Shown here piece after piece: positions 1 through 7,241 of a stretch of 34,034 bases of DNA; within the stretch, counting starts at the first letter, position 1, and every line of letters begins with the position of its first letter. The translations under genes were made by a program, and so were the position numbers. The notes beneath the pieces are model-generated. The model saw only the letters and a program-made list of their open reading frames with translations. It made no database searches and had not been told where the DNA came from. The DNA is from a virus, in the IMG/VR virus record IMGVR_UViG_3300021602_000015, positions 1-34,034 of that record. One strand, written 5' to 3'.

Positions 1-85
1 CCCATTTTTCCGGATGTGCCTTTAAATCAACCAATACCCAGTCAATGTGTTTGGCATTAGGAAGATGTGACCATTCACTCATCAT
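1..85 (-). CDS. hypothetical phage protein, 3' end cut by the window
   Basis: Only the first ~27 codons are present; they read M(M)SEWSHLPNAKHIDWVL and run off the left edge. Two ATGs lie in tandem (85 and 82); the upstream one overlaps the TGA of the preceding gene (82-84), the ATGA coupling used throughout this operon. Small phage proteins beginning with a 'HLPNAKHID' motif seem familiar from other large phages, but no function is known to me. It is the last visible gene of the operon that starts at the 1005-1033 promoter. Confidence 0.7.
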   Translation of the reverse strand, partial: MMSEWSHLPNAKHIDWVLVDLKAHPEKW

Positions 86-312
86 TCAACTCCGAAGTGT
101 TCTTTAATGTATTCAACTGTAGCACAGTCACCAGGGCCTTCGTGTTGCTCTAAACTATTCACAATATTAGCACATTCCCGCACAATCAACTCTGCGAATT
201 TTTTTGTAAATTGTGCCGGGACATACATTTTACCAATGTCATTGTCAGGGTCTTGTCCGTTTAGCACTTCCCCCAATGCCAGACGGTTAAGTTTTTCAAT
301 TCGCTCGTTCAT
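82..312 (-). CDS. small protein of the 'MNER...HFGVE' paralogue family (copy 1)
   Basis: 76 aa. It begins MNERIEKLN, has the family core KKFAELIVRECANIV at about residues 37-51 and ends EHFGVE. Five further copies lie at 1574, 2148, 2375, 33271 and 33483. The family shares an N-terminal helix, a central (K/E)FAEL(I/L)(V/I)RE motif and a C-terminal HFGVEE tail. No catalytic motif is visible and the function is unknown. The start at 312 overlaps the TGA of the upstream gene (309-311). Confidence 0.85.
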   Translation of the reverse strand: MNERIEKLNRLALGEVLNGQDPDNDIGKMYVPAQFTKKFAELIVRECANIVNSLEQHEGPGDCATVEYIKEHFGVE

Positions 313-464
313 TCTTCCACCTCACAGTAAACAATTCGTTTCCACTTTCCGCCGCGCCAGTCTTCGTATTCTTCCTTGAAAACCCATTTGCCGTCGGTAG
401 TTTCTTCCTGAGTTTCATCGTCAGCGTAGTCGGCTTCCCAATATAACCAGGCAAGTTTCATCAT
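309..464 (-). CDS. small acidic hypothetical protein (51 aa)
   Basis: Reads MMKLAWLYWEADYADDETQEE and ends RIVYCEVEE. The start at 464 overlaps the TGA of the upstream gene (461-463); a second ATG at 461 is the alternative. The stop overlaps the next start. It is rich in Trp/Tyr and acidic residues with no recognisable domain. The ATGA linkage on both sides is the main evidence that it is translated. Confidence 0.75.
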   Translation of the reverse strand: MMKLAWLYWEADYADDETQEETTDGKWVFKEEYEDWRGGKWKRIVYCEVEE

Positions 465-748
465 ACGTCTTCTTCCTCGATAATAGCGTCGGATCGTTTC
501 ATTTGACCAATACGACTAGACTTATTCCAGTCGTACACTTCGCCGTCGGGTGTTTTACCATCTTTGACTTCATCCACTCCGTTTTGACCAACTTGATTTA
601 CATTTTCTGCAGACATAGTAACAAACCGCATACCTTGAAGGCGATACAGTTCGGCATGTCGCAGAGCAGCATTTAAGTCAGTATGTTTAGCACTTGCTGG
701 CTGGTCGTTAGACATTGTCCAATAGACCATATATTCTGTTTTGTTCAT
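461..748 (-). CDS. conserved small phage protein (95 aa), function unknown
   Basis: Reads MNKTEYMVYWTMSNDQPAS; it has a middle 'RFVTMSAENVNQVGQNGVDEV' region and a 'DGKTPDGEVYDW' motif near residue 65. This combination (a small 'YMVYWT...GVDxVxDGKTPDG' protein) is one I associate with phage hypothetical proteins, likely a compact alpha/beta fold. There is no catalytic motif. Start 748 overlaps the TGA of the upstream gene. Confidence 0.85.
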   Translation of the reverse strand: MNKTEYMVYWTMSNDQPASAKHTDLNAALRHAELYRLQGMRFVTMSAENVNQVGQNGVDEVKDGKTPDGEVYDWNKSSRIGQMKRSDAIIEEEDV

Positions 749-999
749 GATACTTTCAACATTTCATTATTTTGGATGTGTAAATCTTCTCGGGTCATTT
801 TAACTATTTTTGTTAGGTCCGGAATTGTCAGCGTCTTAAAAACAGTTATACCTTGTACGGTATTGCTTGCGTCAAGTGTACGCAGGAATACGCCTAAATC
901 CGGCATATTTGCCCGCATATAGATGTCTTGTACTATTGTGTCGCCTGCCCAAGATTCGCCTGACAATAGCTTGACGGTAATCATATAACTGTATATCAT
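745..999 (-). CDS. hypothetical protein, probably leaderless
   Basis: 84 aa, MIYSYMITVKLLSG. The first ATG (999) lies only 5 nt after a TATAAT -10 box with TAGACT 17 nt further up, so the mRNA would begin at or next to this codon. The internal ATG at 984 is the alternative; neither has an SD sequence. No domain is recognised. It is first in the operon running to the left edge of the window. Confidence 0.7.
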   Translation of the reverse strand: MIYSYMITVKLLSGESWAGDTIVQDIYMRANMPDLGVFLRTLDASNTVQGITVFKTLTIPDLTKIVKMTREDLHIQNNEMLKVS

Positions 1000-1004
1000 G
1001 ATGC

Positions 1005-1033
1005 ATTATATACTAATGCACGACCAAAGTCTA
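1005..1033 (-). promoter_or_regulatory. sigma70-type promoter TAGACT-17-TATAAT
   Basis: Drives the operon 999-to-left edge. The -10 ends five bases before ATG 999 (leaderless). The -35 overlaps the stop of the gene at 1031. Confidence 0.75.
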
Positions 1034-1423
1034 GTGGGCGAAGGATTCTACCTCTTCACCTTTAAGGACCATCACAATCTCGTCTGCTTCAGTGTATATT
1101 AAATTCTTACCTTCTAGTATGGTACGACGATTCAAATCCGGTAGTTTTGTCCATTCTTCTACCTTTTCGTAGGACCCCCAGCATATACTCGGTGCCATAT
1201 TAAGAATCCAGACAACTAGATATTTTAGAGCTTGAATAGTATTAGAAGGGTGGGAATGTACTATGGCTCCAGTGCAATCGTTGGCTAATACCGACGTAAA
1301 GAAGCTACCGGGTGAAAATCCGTGAACAAGGTAGTTATACATAACATCAGCGTACTCTTTAGGTACATGATAGCTATCAAAATTTTTATGGATCTTGTAT
1401 TTGCTGTAGTCGGATATATTCAT
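1031..1423 (-). CDS. conserved phage protein with 'GFSPGSFF...LANDCTGA' signature
   Basis: 130 aa from ATG 1423, which overlaps the TGA of the preceding gene; an in-frame ATG at 1444 is less likely. The sequence HGFSPGSFFTSVLANDCTGA followed by HSHPSNTIQALKYLVVWI matches a family I recognise from many phage genomes, always as a protein of unknown function. There is no metal-binding or nucleotide-binding motif beyond HSH. It is the last gene of the long operon starting at 4289, and its stop overlaps the next promoter's -35 (1028-1033). Confidence 0.85.
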   Translation of the reverse strand: MNISDYSKYKIHKNFDSYHVPKEYADVMYNYLVHGFSPGSFFTSVLANDCTGAIVHSHPSNTIQALKYLVVWILNMAPSICWGSYEKVEEWTKLPDLNRRTILEGKNLIYTEADEIVMVLKGEEVESFAH

Positions 1424-1581
1424 TTTTGTTGCCGTCTCTTCCAAAGCAGTTCTTCTAACTCTTGATCATAAACATACGGGTGCAGCCAATACTCATTATC
1501 CTTCATCAATTCATCAGCTTTGGCAAGCCACGCAAGCATAGCCTTTTCGGCATCTGATTGATTGGGTTCGGACTCATTCAA
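1420..1581 (-). CDS. small acidic hypothetical protein (53 aa), TTG start
   Basis: The likely start is TTG at 1581 (reading MNESEPNQSD), preceded by AGGA at suitable spacing and overlapping the TGA of the upstream gene by eight bases. A longer reading from ATG 1620 would overlap that gene by ~47 bases. The product ends YDQELEELLWKRRQQK. No domain recognised. Confidence 0.65.
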   Translation of the reverse strand: MNESEPNQSDAEKAMLAWLAKADELMKDNEYWLHPYVYDQELEELLWKRRQQK

Positions 1582-1789
1582 ATCTTTTCCTAATCTTTTC
1601 CACTTGTTTATTGTAATCATCGATTGCCAAATCACTAACAAAACATTCTTCCGACCAAAATGCTTTCTTGCATTCGGCGATGATTAGTTCGGCGAACTTT
1701 TCCTTACTGAACGCAAGGTATTTGCCGCCCAGTTCATGATCTGTTTCAATCATAGCCTGTTCGGCAAGTTGTTGAATACGCTTGTTCAT
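1574..1789 (-). CDS. 'MNER' paralogue family (copy 2, divergent)
   Basis: 71 aa from ATG 1789 (MNKRIQQLAEQAM), chosen because it aligns with the family start and overlaps the previous stop (1786-1788). The core EKFAELIIAECKKAF is conserved, but the C-terminal HFGVEE tail is replaced by IRKRFE, making this the most diverged copy. Unknown function. Confidence 0.8.
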   Translation of the reverse strand: MNKRIQQLAEQAMIETDHELGGKYLAFSKEKFAELIIAECKKAFWSEECFVSDLAIDDYNKQVEKIRKRFE

Positions 1790-2151
1790 TTCTTCTCCAA
1801 TGCCGAGAGCAATATCTGCCATTTTTCACCGGGTGTGATAGTGCCTTGTGCCATTTCCTTTAGCACTTCGATATGTTCGGTCGGGTGCTTGAAGTAAATA
1901 TTGGCATAAGTACAATCGAAGTCATCATCTTCGTCATAGTCATAAAGTGGGTGTGTAGACATTTCTTCGAACACATCTTCATAGTTTTCACGATTTCCGC
2001 CACCGTTGCGAGTATGCACAACGATGTGAGTTTCTGTCACATAGATATCCCGGTACCTTCCAAAATCCCCTTGGCTCTTACCTAAGACAGTGAATAAGAA
2101 CTCTTTTTGCGAACCATTTTCACCAAATAGCACATTATATAAACCGCTCAT
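1786..2151 (-). CDS. conserved phage protein with 'RNGGGNRE' and acidic 'DEDDDFDCTY' motifs
   Basis: 121 aa. The signature HTRNGGGNRENYEDVFEEM (residues ~47-65) followed by YDYDEDDDFDCTYANIYF is one I recognise from many phage small proteins, always unannotated. The acidic cluster could bind metal or a basic partner; this is inference. Overlaps its neighbours by ATGA on both sides. Confidence 0.88.
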   Translation of the reverse strand: MSGLYNVLFGENGSQKEFLFTVLGKSQGDFGRYRDIYVTETHIVVHTRNGGGNRENYEDVFEEMSTHPLYDYDEDDDFDCTYANIYFKHPTEHIEVLKEMAQGTITPGEKWQILLSALEKK

Positions 2152-2378
2152 TCTTCAACTCCGAAATGTTGCTTTACTGGTTTCATGATTTTATCATATA
2201 CCCATTCAGCAGAGATATTATCATCACCCTGCAATTCATTTTGAATTACGCAGATGCAGTCTCGAACAACGAGTTCTACAATCAGTTCGGCGAACTTCAC
2301 TGGATCCAAAACATCAGTGCCGGCTTCGTTCACCCCTACCAGGGCCTGCCCATAAAGTTCCCAAATTCGTTCATTCAT
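2148..2378 (-). CDS. 'MNER' paralogue family (copy 3)
   Basis: 76 aa, MNERIWELYGQALVG, core VKFAELIVELVVRDC, end KQHFGVEE. It lies directly downstream of copy 4 with a 4-base overlap, consistent with tandem duplication. Function unknown. Confidence 0.88.
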   Translation of the reverse strand: MNERIWELYGQALVGVNEAGTDVLDPVKFAELIVELVVRDCICVIQNELQGDDNISAEWVYDKIMKPVKQHFGVEE

Positions 2379-2590
2379 TCTTCAACTCCGAAATGTTTCA
2401 TAATCACAGTGTCGGGCATTGAAGCAACCTCACCACACTCATTGATGTATTGCTCTACCCGATGTTGACATTCCCGAATAATCAACTCGGCGAACAATTC
2501 CAAGTCAGGTTGAGCAAATGGGATATCATTACCCAGCCTATCATACTTTCTTGTAGCCTGTTCAGCGAGTTCTTTAAATCGTTCATTCAT
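2375..2590 (-). CDS. 'MNER' paralogue family (copy 4)
   Basis: 71 aa, MNERFKELAEQATRK, core LFAELIIRECQHRVEQY, end MKHFGVEE. It forms a tandem pair with copy 3. The shared RECQ/REC cysteine is present in copies 1 and 4 and shifted in copy 3. Function unknown. Confidence 0.88.
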   Translation of the reverse strand: MNERFKELAEQATRKYDRLGNDIPFAQPDLELFAELIIRECQHRVEQYINECGEVASMPDTVIMKHFGVEE

Positions 2591-2592
2591 AC

Positions 2593-3066
2593 TTAACCTG
2601 TAATTTCAGTATAACTATTCTTAAAGATCTTTTCATCGACTACCCACATATCTGTATGATCTTCGCGATTTCGAACAATATAATCGCCCGCCTTGTATCT
2701 TTGGATATTTTTATACTCGCCGAATGTTTCACCCCAGTTGCCTTGTAGGAATCCCGTAAACGATGTCTGTGCAAATTCTACACTGTTTTCCATCTTAGGA
2801 TTACACACCATCCAACCTTCGGGATCAATGGCATCAACTGTGTATTTCGATAAAAGCTTCTTAGCCGATTGTTGCCATGCATCGTTGCTTTCACCGATAC
2901 AGAACATTGCATCAGCATGGACAGGTTCTTTAGCCTCCAATGTGTCAACTAAGAACTTGGACATTACGGTTCGGTCAACCAACAGTGTCACCATTGGCTT
3001 AGCCCGTAGGCCTTTAGTCTTTTTTGCTACACCAAAATACAGTGTGCTTGCATCAAGTAAAATCAT
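2593..3066 (-). CDS. hypothetical phage protein (157 aa)
   Basis: Begins MILLDASTLYFGVAKKTKG; no catalytic motif seen. Start 3066 overlaps the upstream stop. The N-terminal hydrophobic beta-strand followed by charged loops suggests a globular cytoplasmic protein. It sits in the 11-gene operon starting at 4289. Confidence 0.82.
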   Translation of the reverse strand: MILLDASTLYFGVAKKTKGLRAKPMVTLLVDRTVMSKFLVDTLEAKEPVHADAMFCIGESNDAWQQSAKKLLSKYTVDAIDPEGWMVCNPKMENSVEFAQTSFTGFLQGNWGETFGEYKNIQRYKAGDYIVRNREDHTDMWVVDEKIFKNSYTEITG

Positions 3067-3527
3067 GGTTCAATCTCCCCTAGAACTTCTGCTTCTTCCA
3101 ACTGATACCATTCGCCATCAATAATCTTCAGACTGATGTATTTGCCTACCATTCCACCACGCACATAATCACGCCCGCCGTCAATGAAAGTAGAACCGTC
3201 TGTCGATGTGCGATAGTCGTGTCGATAGCGACTATAGATAACTTCGCCGTCGAGTGCAATCACACCATCGATGATACCTTCCACAGCACTTGCGCCGCTT
3301 GTAATATATGTTCCACCATTTTGATAAATTAGTGCGAAGTAGTTCGAATAACCTTCTACCGGAGGCGTTTCCTGGTAATACACATCGCCGCAGTCGTCGC
3401 CGTGCCAGCCGCCACCCGCGGTTCGCAGGCAAAGCTGTCCAACGAATTTAGCCTTATATTTTTCTTCGACTTTTTCGATATTGAACTTAGCATCAGCTCG
3501 TCCATTGTTTACGATAATCTTTTTCAT
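3063..3527 (-). CDS. hypothetical phage protein (154 aa), Gly/Tyr-rich
   Basis: Begins MKKIIVNNGRADAKF. It is rich in glycine, tyrosine and beta-forming residues (GGGWHGDDCGDVYYQE, TYITSGASAVEG). I do not recognise the family. Overlapping ATGA junctions on both sides support translation. No signal peptide or membrane segment. Confidence 0.82.
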   Translation of the reverse strand: MKKIIVNNGRADAKFNIEKVEEKYKAKFVGQLCLRTAGGGWHGDDCGDVYYQETPPVEGYSNYFALIYQNGGTYITSGASAVEGIIDGVIALDGEVIYSRYRHDYRTSTDGSTFIDGGRDYVRGGMVGKYISLKIIDGEWYQLEEAEVLGEIEP

Positions 3528-3706
3528 TTCATTGCCCTTATGCGATTAATTACTTCATTGGCTTCGGAGAAGTTTTCGTCTGCCACATCTTTTTCGTCCC
3601 AGTCTTGTGGTACATATCTCCCCATTGCATCGTTCAACTTTTTGGTCAAACCATCTTTATACTCTTGTGTCCAACTGAAATTATATTTGATTTTATCTGG
3701 GTTCAT
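3524..3706 (-). CDS. small hypothetical protein (60 aa)
   Basis: MNPDKIKYNFSWTQEYKDG, mostly charged and helical, ending RIRAMK. Its TGA overlaps the next ATG. Upstream is a short 23-bp gap with AGAG as a weak SD. No known domain. Confidence 0.75.
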   Translation of the reverse strand: MNPDKIKYNFSWTQEYKDGLTKKLNDAMGRYVPQDWDEKDVADENFSEANEVINRIRAMK

Positions 3707-3729
3707 AGTATTCTCTTGTTATAGCTATT

Positions 3730-3993
3730 TTACAGCAGACCTTTTAAGATAGCAATAGATAACAACTGCTCTGCTTCTTCTTTTGTCTTATATTTCCATT
3801 TATAGAAAGTTGTTACAATACGATCCGGGTAGAGTTCGGCCCCGAATAAGGTCAGTAGTTCTTGATGTATGGTGGTGGATACAAGAGTCTTAAACACAGT
3901 AAGAATGAATTCGGTATGTCCGCCCTTTACTCCTCGAGCAGACTGTATCATATAATTCTTACTAGTCTTTACAGTCTTGGTACGGTGTCTCAC
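3730..3993 (-). CDS. hypothetical protein (87 aa)
   Basis: Reads MRHRTKTVKTSKNYMIQSARG and ends IAILKGLL. Basic N-terminus, then an alternating hydrophobic pattern. Start overlaps the previous stop (ATGA at 3990). Function unknown. Confidence 0.75.
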   Translation of the reverse strand: MRHRTKTVKTSKNYMIQSARGVKGGHTEFILTVFKTLVSTTIHQELLTLFGAELYPDRIVTTFYKWKYKTKEEAEQLLSIAILKGLL

Positions 3994-4289
3994 AGAATTT
4001 CCAATACCTTCAAACTATTGGCTGTGTACCAGATACCGCCCTGACTTTCTGGACGAACGTGTTTTGTGCAGCCTTTAACTTCAACCTTGCACCAAACACG
4101 GCCTTTTTTAGACAAGTGTGGAGCAAGTGGTTCAGCGCAACAGTGCCAGCCGTAGCGGACCTTATAGCCTTTGGTCGGATGGAATTCCGCCATATACTTT
4201 TTACCAACCTCCACCCGAAGTGTAGCATTGATAAACAGCGGACCCAACGACCCATCCTTGCGTTGTTTGAATAGCTTATATGCGATCAT
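3990..4289 (-). CDS. conserved phage protein 'LF..RKDGSLGPLFIN...HPTKG'
   Basis: 99 aa, first gene of an 11-gene overlapping operon. YKLFKQRKDGSLGPLFIN, HPTKGYKVRYGWHCC and a late RPESQGGIWY motif form a signature I recognise from many phages, always as a hypothetical protein. AGGAG lies upstream of ATG 4289 and a TTGACC-17-TATAAT promoter at 4311-4339. Conserved Cys/His (WHCC, VWC, CTKH) could bind zinc; inference. Confidence 0.88.
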   Translation of the reverse strand: MIAYKLFKQRKDGSLGPLFINATLRVEVGKKYMAEFHPTKGYKVRYGWHCCAEPLAPHLSKKGRVWCKVEVKGCTKHVRPESQGGIWYTANSLKVLEIL

Positions 4290-4310
4290 AAAAATATCTC
4301 CTATCTGTCT

Positions 4311-4339
4311 ATTATAACAACATAGGAGATTATGGTCAA
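4311..4339 (-). promoter_or_regulatory. sigma70-type promoter TTGACC-17-TATAAT
   Basis: Precedes the 11-gene operon 4289-1031; leader carries AGGAG. Confidence 0.85.
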
Positions 4340-4351
4340 CTGGAAGTTGAA

Positions 4352-4612
4352 TTAGCCGACAGTGATAAGCCCCTTGGCTTCTTTGATCAACTTGCGGCGT
4401 GCCACTGCCCTCTGCATGTTGGCCTTTGCTTTACCGGGATTGGCAAGATTCCATACTTGCGTATAGATAGCTGCCTTCAGTTTGAATGCTTCCTCGCCCA
4501 TTTCCTTCCTGATCTTCTTGGCATATTTTGCCTTCGAAAGAGTGATACGATTCACCGGGCGAATTTCGCCAGTGCGTGGGCGACCAATTGGATAACCTGT
4601 AGCTTGTGTCAT
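4352..4612 (-). CDS. small basic protein with AT-hook-like GRPR motif
   Basis: 86 aa, very basic. The motif PIGRPRTGEIRP near the N-terminus is the minor-groove AT-hook core (GRPR), followed by a Lys/Arg-rich helical segment. It is a single-gene unit with its own promoter (4639-4667) and AAAGGA SD. Probably a DNA- or RNA-binding protein; a transcriptional role is not shown. Confidence 0.75.
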   Translation of the reverse strand: MTQATGYPIGRPRTGEIRPVNRITLSKAKYAKKIRKEMGEEAFKLKAAIYTQVWNLANPGKAKANMQRAVARRKLIKEAKGLITVG

Positions 4613-4638
4613 GTGGAAAGTCCTTTGTGTAAAATTGT

Positions 4639-4667
4639 ATTATAACATCTTAGATAGATGTAGTCAA
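4639..4667 (-). promoter_or_regulatory. sigma70-type promoter TTGACT-17-TATAAT
   Basis: Drives the basic GRPR protein gene (4352-4612), leader with AAAGGA. Confidence 0.85.
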
Positions 4668-4673
4668 TAAGTA

Positions 4674-4703
4674 CCTAAAAGTATAGGGACCGTAGTCCCT
4701 ATA
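4674..4703 (-). terminator. intrinsic terminator of the AT-hook gene
   Basis: TATAGGGAC-TACG-GTCCCTATA followed by CTTTTA; tail is weak. Confidence 0.65.
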
Positions 4704-4720
4704 TCTTCGTTTGCATCGTC

Positions 4721-5110
4721 TTAGGCTGCAACAGCTTCTGCAACCGGCTCAGTAGCAGCGGGCACTTCGGCCTTCGTTGCATTCTTCGAACCAGCGGGGC
4801 GGCCACGCTTGCCAGTGCCAGCAACCTTGACCTTCTTCGGATCACGACCGAGCGTAGCGGTGCCAGCGGTTTCAGCTTCCTTCTTGAAGGAGTTGTACAT
4901 CGTCGATGCACTGGCGCGTGATACGCTCAGTTCGGTTTCGATGGCGCCCAAAATTGCAGCACGGAATTCCTTGTTGGAAGCGTACAGGCCTTGTGAACGT
5001 TCGTCCATCTTGGCATTGAAGATAGCCTGTGCAAGTGATTTCTTGCTCGGTGCCTTCGGAGCGGCAACAACAGCTTCAACTTCAGTGGTAACAGCGGTAT
5101 CTTTAGTCAT
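4721..5110 (-). CDS. AT-hook-containing DNA-binding protein, histone-like tail
   Basis: 129 aa from ATG 5110, seven bases after the AAAGGAA SD (ATG 5116 is too close to it). The centre is helical (KKSLAQAIFNAKMDERSQGL, SRASASTMYNSFKKE), then a KRGRPAGSKNA AT-hook near residue ~107, and an Ala/Glu/Pro tail. Monocistronic: promoter 5188-5216, hairpin terminator 4674-4703. Phage proteins of this shape are thought to coat DNA or silence host genes; here that is inference. Confidence 0.8.
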   Translation of the reverse strand: MTKDTAVTTEVEAVVAAPKAPSKKSLAQAIFNAKMDERSQGLYASNKEFRAAILGAIETELSVSRASASTMYNSFKKEAETAGTATLGRDPKKVKVAGTGKRGRPAGSKNATKAEVPAATEPVAEAVAA

Positions 5111-5187
5111 TTTCATTTCCTTTGTGTGTGTTTAATTGACTTTACTTACTCTACAGTTAACAAAACCTTTTTTGCTAACATGTCCTT

Positions 5188-5216
5188 ATTATGCAGGAAG
5201 ATTACATTCTTGTCAA
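5188..5216 (-). promoter_or_regulatory. sigma70-type promoter TTGACA-17-CATAAT
   Basis: Drives the AT-hook protein gene; ~70-nt leader. Confidence 0.75.
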
Positions 5217-5458
5217 GCCTCCGTCACAACCATTACTTCAAAATCTGCATCTAAATTTACTTTGATCCAGCGTGATGCCTTATGCATATGGCCTTCGCCT
5301 GCTGGAGCAATAAACAACCAAGGCCCAAATACGCCAGGTGCAAATAGGATGGTATCGGTCTCTGCCAATACAGTCCATTCATTACCGTGTTCGCGCACTC
5401 GGTTCTTACCTTTTTGGGTAATACCCCTTAGCTTGATTTTACTTCCAAGAAGACTCAT
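5213..5458 (-). CDS. hypothetical phage protein (81 aa)
   Basis: MSLLGSKIKLRGITQKGKN. ATG 5458 overlaps the TGA of the gene before it (5455-5457), so the longer in-frame start at 5470 is rejected. Beta-rich small protein with a central GPWLFIAP segment; function unknown. Last gene of the operon from promoter 5902-5929. Confidence 0.8.
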   Translation of the reverse strand: MSLLGSKIKLRGITQKGKNRVREHGNEWTVLAETDTILFAPGVFGPWLFIAPAGEGHMHKASRWIKVNLDADFEVMVVTEA

Positions 5459-5655
5459 GGTGTGGTCCACTCTTTGTGTGGGGATATCTTACTAAAGATG
5501 TCTTCAAATGTTCCTACAACACTGAAACTATTGGTAGTAATAGCAAGATGGATGATACAATTCGCCCAATCCGGCGCAATCTCTTCTACCATTACTACAT
5601 CTTCGGGTTTGATGGCAATTTTTGTGCCCATTACGGTTGTAAATGTGAGTAGCAT
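5455..5655 (-). CDS. hypothetical protein (66 aa)
   Basis: MLLTFTTVMGTKIAIKPED, ending SPHKEWTTP. The N-terminus resembles small beta-barrel proteins. Start shares one base with the TAA of the preceding gene (TAATG). Unknown function. Confidence 0.78.
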   Translation of the reverse strand: MLLTFTTVMGTKIAIKPEDVVMVEEIAPDWANCIIHLAITTNSFSVVGTFEDIFSKISPHKEWTTP

Positions 5656-5882
5656 TATTCGTCCTCGTCTTCCAATGATTCTACCAACGCATCGATTTCG
5701 GCATTGTCGGTCTTAATTTTTCTGTTCACATTAACAGTTGATATCGTCACAGGTCGATAAGGCCAAAGTGGGCAAGAATTGATACTGGTGCAAGCCTCTA
5801 CTTGGAATCTCCATCCACCCTCACTTTTTGGGTCATATATACACATTTTGCACATGTCGTTGATAGCTTTGGTTCTGCTCAT
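5655..5882 (-). CDS. conserved phage Cys-rich protein 'MCKMCIYDP...CPLWPYRP'
   Basis: 75 aa. INDMCKMCIYDPKSEGGWR, a second Cys pair (EACTSINSCPLWPYRPV) and an acidic tail. This short CxxC ... C(x6)C protein is very common in phages of proteobacteria and probably binds zinc; its function is unknown. SD CAGGAG; promoter TTGACA-16-TATAAT at 5902-5929. Confidence 0.88.
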   Translation of the reverse strand: MSRTKAINDMCKMCIYDPKSEGGWRFQVEACTSINSCPLWPYRPVTISTVNVNRKIKTDNAEIDALVESLEDEDE

Positions 5883-5901
5883 ATTAACTCCTGTTGTTTT
5901 T

Positions 5902-5929
5902 ATTATAACAGATGTAGGAAAAATGTCAA
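5902..5929 (-). promoter_or_regulatory. sigma70-type promoter TTGACA-16-TATAAT
   Basis: Drives 5882-5213 operon. Confidence 0.8.
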
Positions 5930-5968
5930 TAGGTATTTATCACAAAGCTCAACTTGATCACGCAAATA

Positions 5969-5976
5969 GATAAATA
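5969..5976 (+). promoter_or_regulatory. late-type promoter GATAAATA (GIY-YIG)
   Basis: 14 bases before ATG 5991, which has AAGGGG. A mirror copy on the minus strand is at 5933-5941. Confidence 0.62.
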
Positions 5977-5990
5977 CAAAAAGGGGAATT

Positions 5991-6875
5991 ATGAAATCAT
6001 ATACATATAGAATAAAATTTATACCTACCGGCGAATACTACTATGGAGTAAGATATGCTAAAGATTGTGATCCATCGGAACTCTGGAAAACTTATTTCAC
6101 GTCTTCGTTGATTGTGAGAAATCTCATAAGACAATATGGAAAAGAACTGTTTCATGTAGAGATAAGAAAGATATTTGACACCCCCGATAAAGCTATAGCA
6201 TGGGAAAGTAAAGTAAACAAATATACGAGGAAATGGCCTAATTACTTAAATAGAACAGATGCTAAATCTATAGGGAATGAGTTTGGTAAGAAGGGCGGCC
6301 TTATAGGTGGACACGAAGCATATGAAAGACAGGTAGGAATACATTCGCCAGAATGGGCACCCAATAAATCAAAATATGGAAAAATAGGCGGCCAGGCATC
6401 CGTAGATAAACAGGTCGGACTCCATGACCCGACTAAACCCTGGCTAAACTCGCCGTCTAAGATGTTAAATATGAGAAACGGGCACCTAAAGGGCGGCCAG
6501 AAGACGGGATCTATGCCTTGGTGGAATAATGGTATAACGGATACTAAATCACCCACGTGCCCCGGTCAAGGCTGGTCACCGGGTATGATATCCAGAGGAC
6601 ATTATTGGAACAACGGTACAGAGCAGAAAATTTGCTTCGAATGTCCCGGGGAGGGCTGGGTATCAGGCGGGATAGGAAAGACGGTGACTGGTCGGATTTG
6701 GTGGACCAATGGTATCGATCAAAGAATGGAATTTAGCAGTCCCGGCCCCGAGTGGGCCAGAGGTAAATTACCCGGATCATCTAATTGGTGGACAAATGGG
6801 GTCATACAGCTAAGACAAAAAGAGTATCCGGGAGAAGGTTGGTCAAAAGGTATGTTAAAGAAATCATTTATTTAA
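5991..6875 (+). CDS. GIY-YIG homing-type endonuclease with four C-terminal WWTNG repeats
   Basis: 294 aa on the strand opposite its neighbours. The N-terminal YTYRIKFIPTGEYYYGVRYA is a GIY-YIG variant; the nuclease domain covers about residues 1-90. A 'KIGGQASVDKQVG' linker follows, then four repeats (from about residue 175) with consensus (W/Y)W(T/N)NG...PGxGW..G, a likely DNA-recognition array. Late-type promoter GATAAATAC at 5969 and AAGGGG SD precede it. Its last 12 bases overlap the convergent gene at 6864. Free-standing (no intron seen). Confidence 0.85.
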   Translation: MKSYTYRIKFIPTGEYYYGVRYAKDCDPSELWKTYFTSSLIVRNLIRQYGKELFHVEIRKIFDTPDKAIAWESKVNKYTRKWPNYLNRTDAKSIGNEFGKKGGLIGGHEAYERQVGIHSPEWAPNKSKYGKIGGQASVDKQVGLHDPTKPWLNSPSKMLNMRNGHLKGGQKTGSMPWWNNGITDTKSPTCPGQGWSPGMISRGHYWNNGTEQKICFECPGEGWVSGGIGKTVTGRIWWTNGIDQRMEFSSPGPEWARGKLPGSSNWWTNGVIQLRQKEYPGEGWSKGMLKKSFI

Positions 6876-7241
6876 CCGTTTCCACGATGGATAAAAAGTA
6901 GGACCCACATCCATAGAAACGTAATCTTCTCCCTGCATGTCTTTTTCACCATACTTTATATTTCGTACAGAATTAGCACTGAAGCCAATAATCTGAAGAC
7001 CTTTCTTAAATTCTTTCATCCACAACTTATCTGTACAGATAAGGCCGTGGCCATCCACATTCCAGGAGCCCTGTGTGAACCCGTGTGGCTCGTAGTATGC
7101 ACGAAGTTCACCAGTGAAGGGATCTTCGGGATAGTATTTTAGGCTCGAGTATCCAATTTCGAGTTTGGTAATAAGGACCTCTCGCACTTCTTGCGACCAA
7201 AGACCTTTACCATTTGTGAGTGTAACAATATTAGTTTTCAT
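6864..7241 (-). CDS. hypothetical phage protein (125 aa)
   Basis: MKTNIVTLTNGKGLWSQEV; a central YYEPHGFTQGSWNVDGHGLI stretch and C-terminal VGPTFYPSWKRLNK. Not recognised. Overlaps the upstream stop by ATGA and converges on the GIY-YIG gene with a 12-base overlap. Last gene of the operon from the 7973 promoter. Confidence 0.78.
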   Translation of the reverse strand: MKTNIVTLTNGKGLWSQEVREVLITKLEIGYSSLKYYPEDPFTGELRAYYEPHGFTQGSWNVDGHGLICTDKLWMKEFKKGLQIIGFSANSVRNIKYGEKDMQGEDYVSMDVGPTFYPSWKRLNK

